Below the pieces are notes generated by a model. That model ran no database searches. It saw nothing but the letters and a program-made list of their open reading frames with translations, and was not told the DNA's origin. Made by a program: the position numbers and the translations under genes. A DNA stretch of 8,056 nucleotides from Verrucomicrobiota bacterium (GTDB lineage Bacteria; Verrucomicrobiota; Verrucomicrobiia; Verrucomicrobiales; Verrucomicrobiaceae). The stretch is from NCBI GenBank assembly GCA_009885275.1, contig VFKY01000226.1:1-8056 (forward strand). The letters are read 5' to 3'. Below, piece after piece: positions 5,834 through 8,056 of this stretch (position 1 is its first letter; each line of letters begins with the position of its first letter).

Positions 5834-7015
5834 ATGAAAATTCCAAGCCTCGCTCTTTTTGTTGTCGCGACACTCTTCTCAAGTGTTTCAATGGTTCCAG
5901 GCCAGTCCACCCAATCGGATCGGCATGCTTCGATGAAGCAGGAAATTGAGCTTTCTGTAAGCCGTGCATTGACATTTTTGAAGTCGCAACAGAACAAAGA
6001 AACTGGAGCCTGGAGCACGCCCGATGAGCCCGCGATCACGGCATTGGTACTCAGTGCTTTTTCAGGTTACCCAAATCGTAAACCCATGGATGCACTGCCC
6101 GTTGAAGCAGATCGTGGATATAAATTCCTCATGGAGAATGTTAAAGCCGATGGCGGTGTTTATGGCAAAGGACGGGCGAACTATAATACCGCGCTCTCAC
6201 TGCTCGCTTTTACCCTGAACCCCAAACCGGAATATAAACAGGTCATTCTTAATGCCCGTAAATTCGTGTTCGGACAACAGAACGATTTTGATGAAAAAGG
6301 CGCGACCGATAATCCCTTCGATGGCGGCATTGGCTATGGTAAACCAGGCACAGATACACCTGCTCATGCTGATCTTTCCAACACCCATTTCGCTCTTGAA
6401 GCACTGCATTACTCAAAGAAACTCTTTCAAGACGATGGAGCACCTGATGATAAAAAGAATGACCTCAATTGGGGCGCTGCCATCAAATTTATTGAGCGAT
6501 GCCAGAACCGTCCCGCATCCAACGATCAAAAATGGGCCAGCAATGATCCAAAGAATGCAGGGGGCTTTGTCTACGAACCAGGCAGCAGCAAAGCAGGAGA
6601 AGACAAGCTCGATAATGGACGCACCGCGATGCGCTCTTATGGAAGCATCAGTTATGCAGGCATGTTGAGCTTTATTTATGCAGGACTCACCCCTGATGAT
6701 CCAAGAATTCAAGCCGCCATTAAATGGTTGGGTGACAACTACACACTCGATGAAAACCCTGGAATGGGGCAGGAAGGTCGCTACTACTATTATCATACCA
6801 TGGCCAAGGCTTTGACCGTGGCCGGAGTCGATGAATTGAAAACCAAGGATGGGAAATCGATCGACTGGCGGAATGATTTGAGCCGACATCTCCTTAACAA
6901 TCAAAAACCCGATGGTTCATGGCTCAATGATACTGGACGCTGGATGGAAAACGATCCCGTGCTAGTCACTGCTTACACCATTTTGGCGCTCGAGCACATT
7001 TACCGTTCTTTGTAA
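5834..7015 (+). CDS. Secreted prenyltransferase/squalene-oxidase-repeat (alpha/alpha-toroid) protein
   Basis: This 393-residue exported protein has a signal peptide (MKIPSLALFVVATLFSSVS, likely cleaved near VPGQS) followed by repeated helical units of the terpene-cyclase/prenyltransferase-beta fold. Repeats are visible as ALTFLKSQQNKETGAW (45-60), YKFLMENVKADGGVYG (96-111), FVFGQQN with FDGGIGYG (145-169), IKFIERCQN with GGFVYEPG (217-250), IKWLGDNYTLDENPGM (296-311) and LLNNQKPDGSW (353-363, a QW-like motif). ADLSNTHFALEAL (179-191) and YYYYHTMAKAL (317-327) are strongly helical, toroid-lining segments. At about 390 residues it is much shorter than squalene-hopene cyclases (about 630), and no D-x-D-D catalytic motif is seen. 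A sterol or hopanoid cyclase is therefore unlikely; a periplasmic binding or scaffold role is more plausible. The ATG at 5834 follows the YdjY-gene stop by four bases; the frame is open further upstream, but only this start gives a signal peptide. No terminator follows. Confidence 0.85.
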   Translation: MKIPSLALFVVATLFSSVSMVPGQSTQSDRHASMKQEIELSVSRALTFLKSQQNKETGAWSTPDEPAITALVLSAFSGYPNRKPMDALPVEADRGYKFLMENVKADGGVYGKGRANYNTALSLLAFTLNPKPEYKQVILNARKFVFGQQNDFDEKGATDNPFDGGIGYGKPGTDTPAHADLSNTHFALEALHYSKKLFQDDGAPDDKKNDLNWGAAIKFIERCQNRPASNDQKWASNDPKNAGGFVYEPGSSKAGEDKLDNGRTAMRSYGSISYAGMLSFIYAGLTPDDPRIQAAIKWLGDNYTLDENPGMGQEGRYYYYHTMAKALTVAGVDELKTKDGKSIDWRNDLSRHLLNNQKPDGSWLNDTGRWMENDPVLVTAYTILALEHIYRSL

Positions 7016-7081
7016 CAATTTAACATTTCTGTATGTGACCGAGCGTTGCATTATTGTTAGACATACTGCTTGTTAGCCCCA

Positions 7082-7753
7082 ATGCCCTCTCACCCCCTCC
7101 TTCCCCTCTTACAACAGAACCGTGCATGGTCAGAAGCTATGCACGCTAAGGACGCCGACTTCTTTTCCCGTTTAACACGTCAACAAGCTCCTGAGTACCT
7201 CTGGATTGGGTGTGCCGACAGTCGAGTGCCGGCCAATGAAATCGTCAATCTCCAGCCTGGCGAGTTATTTGTGCATCGCAACGTAGCCAACGTTGTGGTT
7301 CATACCGACCTCAACTGCCTCAGCGTCTTACAGTTTGCCGTCGAGGTCATCAAGGTGAAGCATATCATTGTCTGCGGTCACTACGGCTGCGGTGGTGTTC
7401 ATGCAGCGATGATGAACAAAAAGCTTGGCCTCATCAACAACTGGCTCCGTCACATTCAGGATGTAAGTCAAAAATATGACTCTCACTTGAGCTCCATCAT
7501 TGAGGAAAGCGCCCGCACAGATCGTCTCTGCGAACTAAATGTCATCGAGCAGGCGGTCAACGTCTGTCAAACAACCGTCGTTGAAGGTGCCTGGGAACGC
7601 GGCCAAGAACTCCATGTCCACGGTTGGATTTACCGCCTCAATGATGGCATCATCCGCGATCTCAAGATGTCCGTGAGTTGTACCGAAGACATCACAGCCA
7701 TCCGGGATGAAGCCGCTCATAAGCTGTTCTCTAAACCACCGTTATGGTTGTAG
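7082..7753 (+). CDS. can: Beta-class carbonic anhydrase, type II (Can-like)
   Basis: This cytoplasmic zinc enzyme interconverts CO2 and bicarbonate, supplying bicarbonate for carboxylations such as the acetyl-CoA carboxylase step and helping pH balance. The product is 223 residues, close to E. coli Can (220). Zinc ligands are Cys44 and Asp46 in GCADSR, then His100 and Cys103 in CGHYGCGG. Arg48 forms the usual dyad with Asp46. The residues that mark the allosteric bicarbonate site of type II enzymes are also present: Trp41, Arg66 and Tyr184 align with Trp39, Arg64 and Tyr181 of the Haemophilus enzyme. The enzyme is therefore predicted to be cooperative and pH-switched. The ATG at 7082 matches the family N-terminus; a TTG at 7070 would add four residues. 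No Shine-Dalgarno sequence or clear promoter is seen in the 66-base gap upstream, so read-through from the toroid gene is possible. Confidence 0.95.
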   Translation: MPSHPLLPLLQQNRAWSEAMHAKDADFFSRLTRQQAPEYLWIGCADSRVPANEIVNLQPGELFVHRNVANVVVHTDLNCLSVLQFAVEVIKVKHIIVCGHYGCGGVHAAMMNKKLGLINNWLRHIQDVSQKYDSHLSSIIEESARTDRLCELNVIEQAVNVCQTTVVEGAWERGQELHVHGWIYRLNDGIIRDLKMSVSCTEDITAIRDEAAHKLFSKPPLWL

Positions 7754-7810
7754 TGGTTGGTGATGAAATGAAAGAAATATCGAGAAGCGTCATCATCTAA
7801 GTCAATCACC

Positions 7811-8056
7811 CTATTTTGCTTTAGTGCGTGTTATGGTGCTGGTCGTTAGAATCGCTCGCAGAAGCGCATTGTCAGGCGAGTCTAAGTTTGCCGCTGGCAG
7901 CTCTGCCAGTTGAAAAAGTAATCGCACACAAGGTTGATTCAAGGTCTCAGCGTTGAGTTTTCGCTCAGCGTCATCAGGACGAACGAAGTGTTGAAGGATG
8001 TGCTTGTGCAACCAGTAGTCAGCGGGCACCTCTGGGTTGGATGCTCGATTATTTCG
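7811..8056 (-). CDS. Unidentified protein, C-terminal fragment
   Basis: An open frame runs from the window edge to a TAG at 7811-7813, giving at least 81 residues with no stop; the start lies outside. I do not recognise the family. The visible part reads RNNRASNPEVPADYW at the edge, then alternating polar and hydrophobic helical stretches (KHILQHF, CVRLLFQLAELPAANL, DNALLRAILTTST) and ends in a basic ITRTKAK. The GTG at 8029 could be an internal valine or a start; continuous reading through the edge favours internal. Composition looks like a real soluble, mostly helical protein C-terminus. It converges on the carbonic anhydrase gene with 57 bases between stops and no clear terminator. Confidence 0.5.
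   Translation of the reverse strand, partial: RNNRASNPEVPADYWLHKHILQHFVRPDDAERKLNAETLNQPCVRLLFQLAELPAANLDSPDNALLRAILTTSTITRTKAK

Noticed and set aside
6413..6904. A 163-codon open frame antisense to the toroid gene, plus several shorter ones at 6197-6443 and 6252-6668.
   Set aside because: They lie entirely within a well-supported gene, and their translations lack domain features and look like frame shadows.
5834..7015. Squalene-hopene cyclase identity for the toroid gene.
   Set aside because: It is too short, carries a signal peptide, and has no D-x-D-D catalytic motif; only the fold repeats and one QW-like motif are shared.
7031..7066. Inverted repeat GTATGT/ACATAC upstream of the carbonic anhydrase gene.
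   Set aside because: Six base pairs with 24 bases between them in AT-rich DNA is expected by chance; no extension of pairing and no regulator nearby.
7761..7795. TGATGA/TCATCA repeat between the carbonic anhydrase gene and the right-edge gene as a terminator.
   Set aside because: The loop is 23 bases, the stem is AT-rich and no T tract follows on either strand.

Overview
The window looks like ordinary chromosome from a Gram-negative bacterium, most likely of the Verrucomicrobia or another PVC-superphylum lineage. This rests on several points: a lipid A type acyltransferase (so an outer membrane), a secreted YdjY-type protein paired with a secreted alpha/alpha-toroid protein, a two-pass membrane protein with a C-terminal domain I recall from PVC genomes, moderate GC, and almost no Shine-Dalgarno sequences. 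No mobile elements, RNA genes or CRISPR arrays were seen. The taxonomic call is an inference from family recognition, not a search.

Layout. 1-515 (+) is the C-terminal part of an AraC-family regulator cut by the window edge. 580-1515 (+) is an AEC (auxin efflux carrier type) transporter that the regulator may control. It converges on 1536-2540 (-), an M42 metallo-aminopeptidase, and a GC-rich hairpin sits at the junction. 2583-3545 (+) is a lysophospholipid/lipid A acyltransferase, divergent from the peptidase. It converges on the acyl carrier protein gene (3604-3846, -) across a clear two-way terminator at 3551-3577. Upstream of acpP on the same strand, 3972-4748 encodes an unnamed two-TM protein with the only strong ribosome binding site in the window. 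4749-5037 is a divergent intergenic region. 5038-5829 and 5834-7015 (+) form a tight two-gene operon of secreted proteins. 7082-7753 (+) is a type II beta-carbonic anhydrase. 7811-8056 (-) is the C-terminal end of an unidentified gene.

Main discovery. The intergenic region holds an exact match to the sigma-54 consensus TGGCAYR-N4-TTGCW at 4901-4916, facing the secreted operon. A roughly 110-nt leader follows with two hairpins at 4946-4961 and 4969-4989. The window therefore appears to hold an RpoN-controlled export module of unknown function: a YdjY-domain protein plus a prenyltransferase/squalene-cyclase-like toroid that lacks visible cyclase catalytic motifs. The other genes are mostly housekeeping: fatty-acid and lipid A synthesis, CO2/bicarbonate supply, peptide turnover and small-molecule export.
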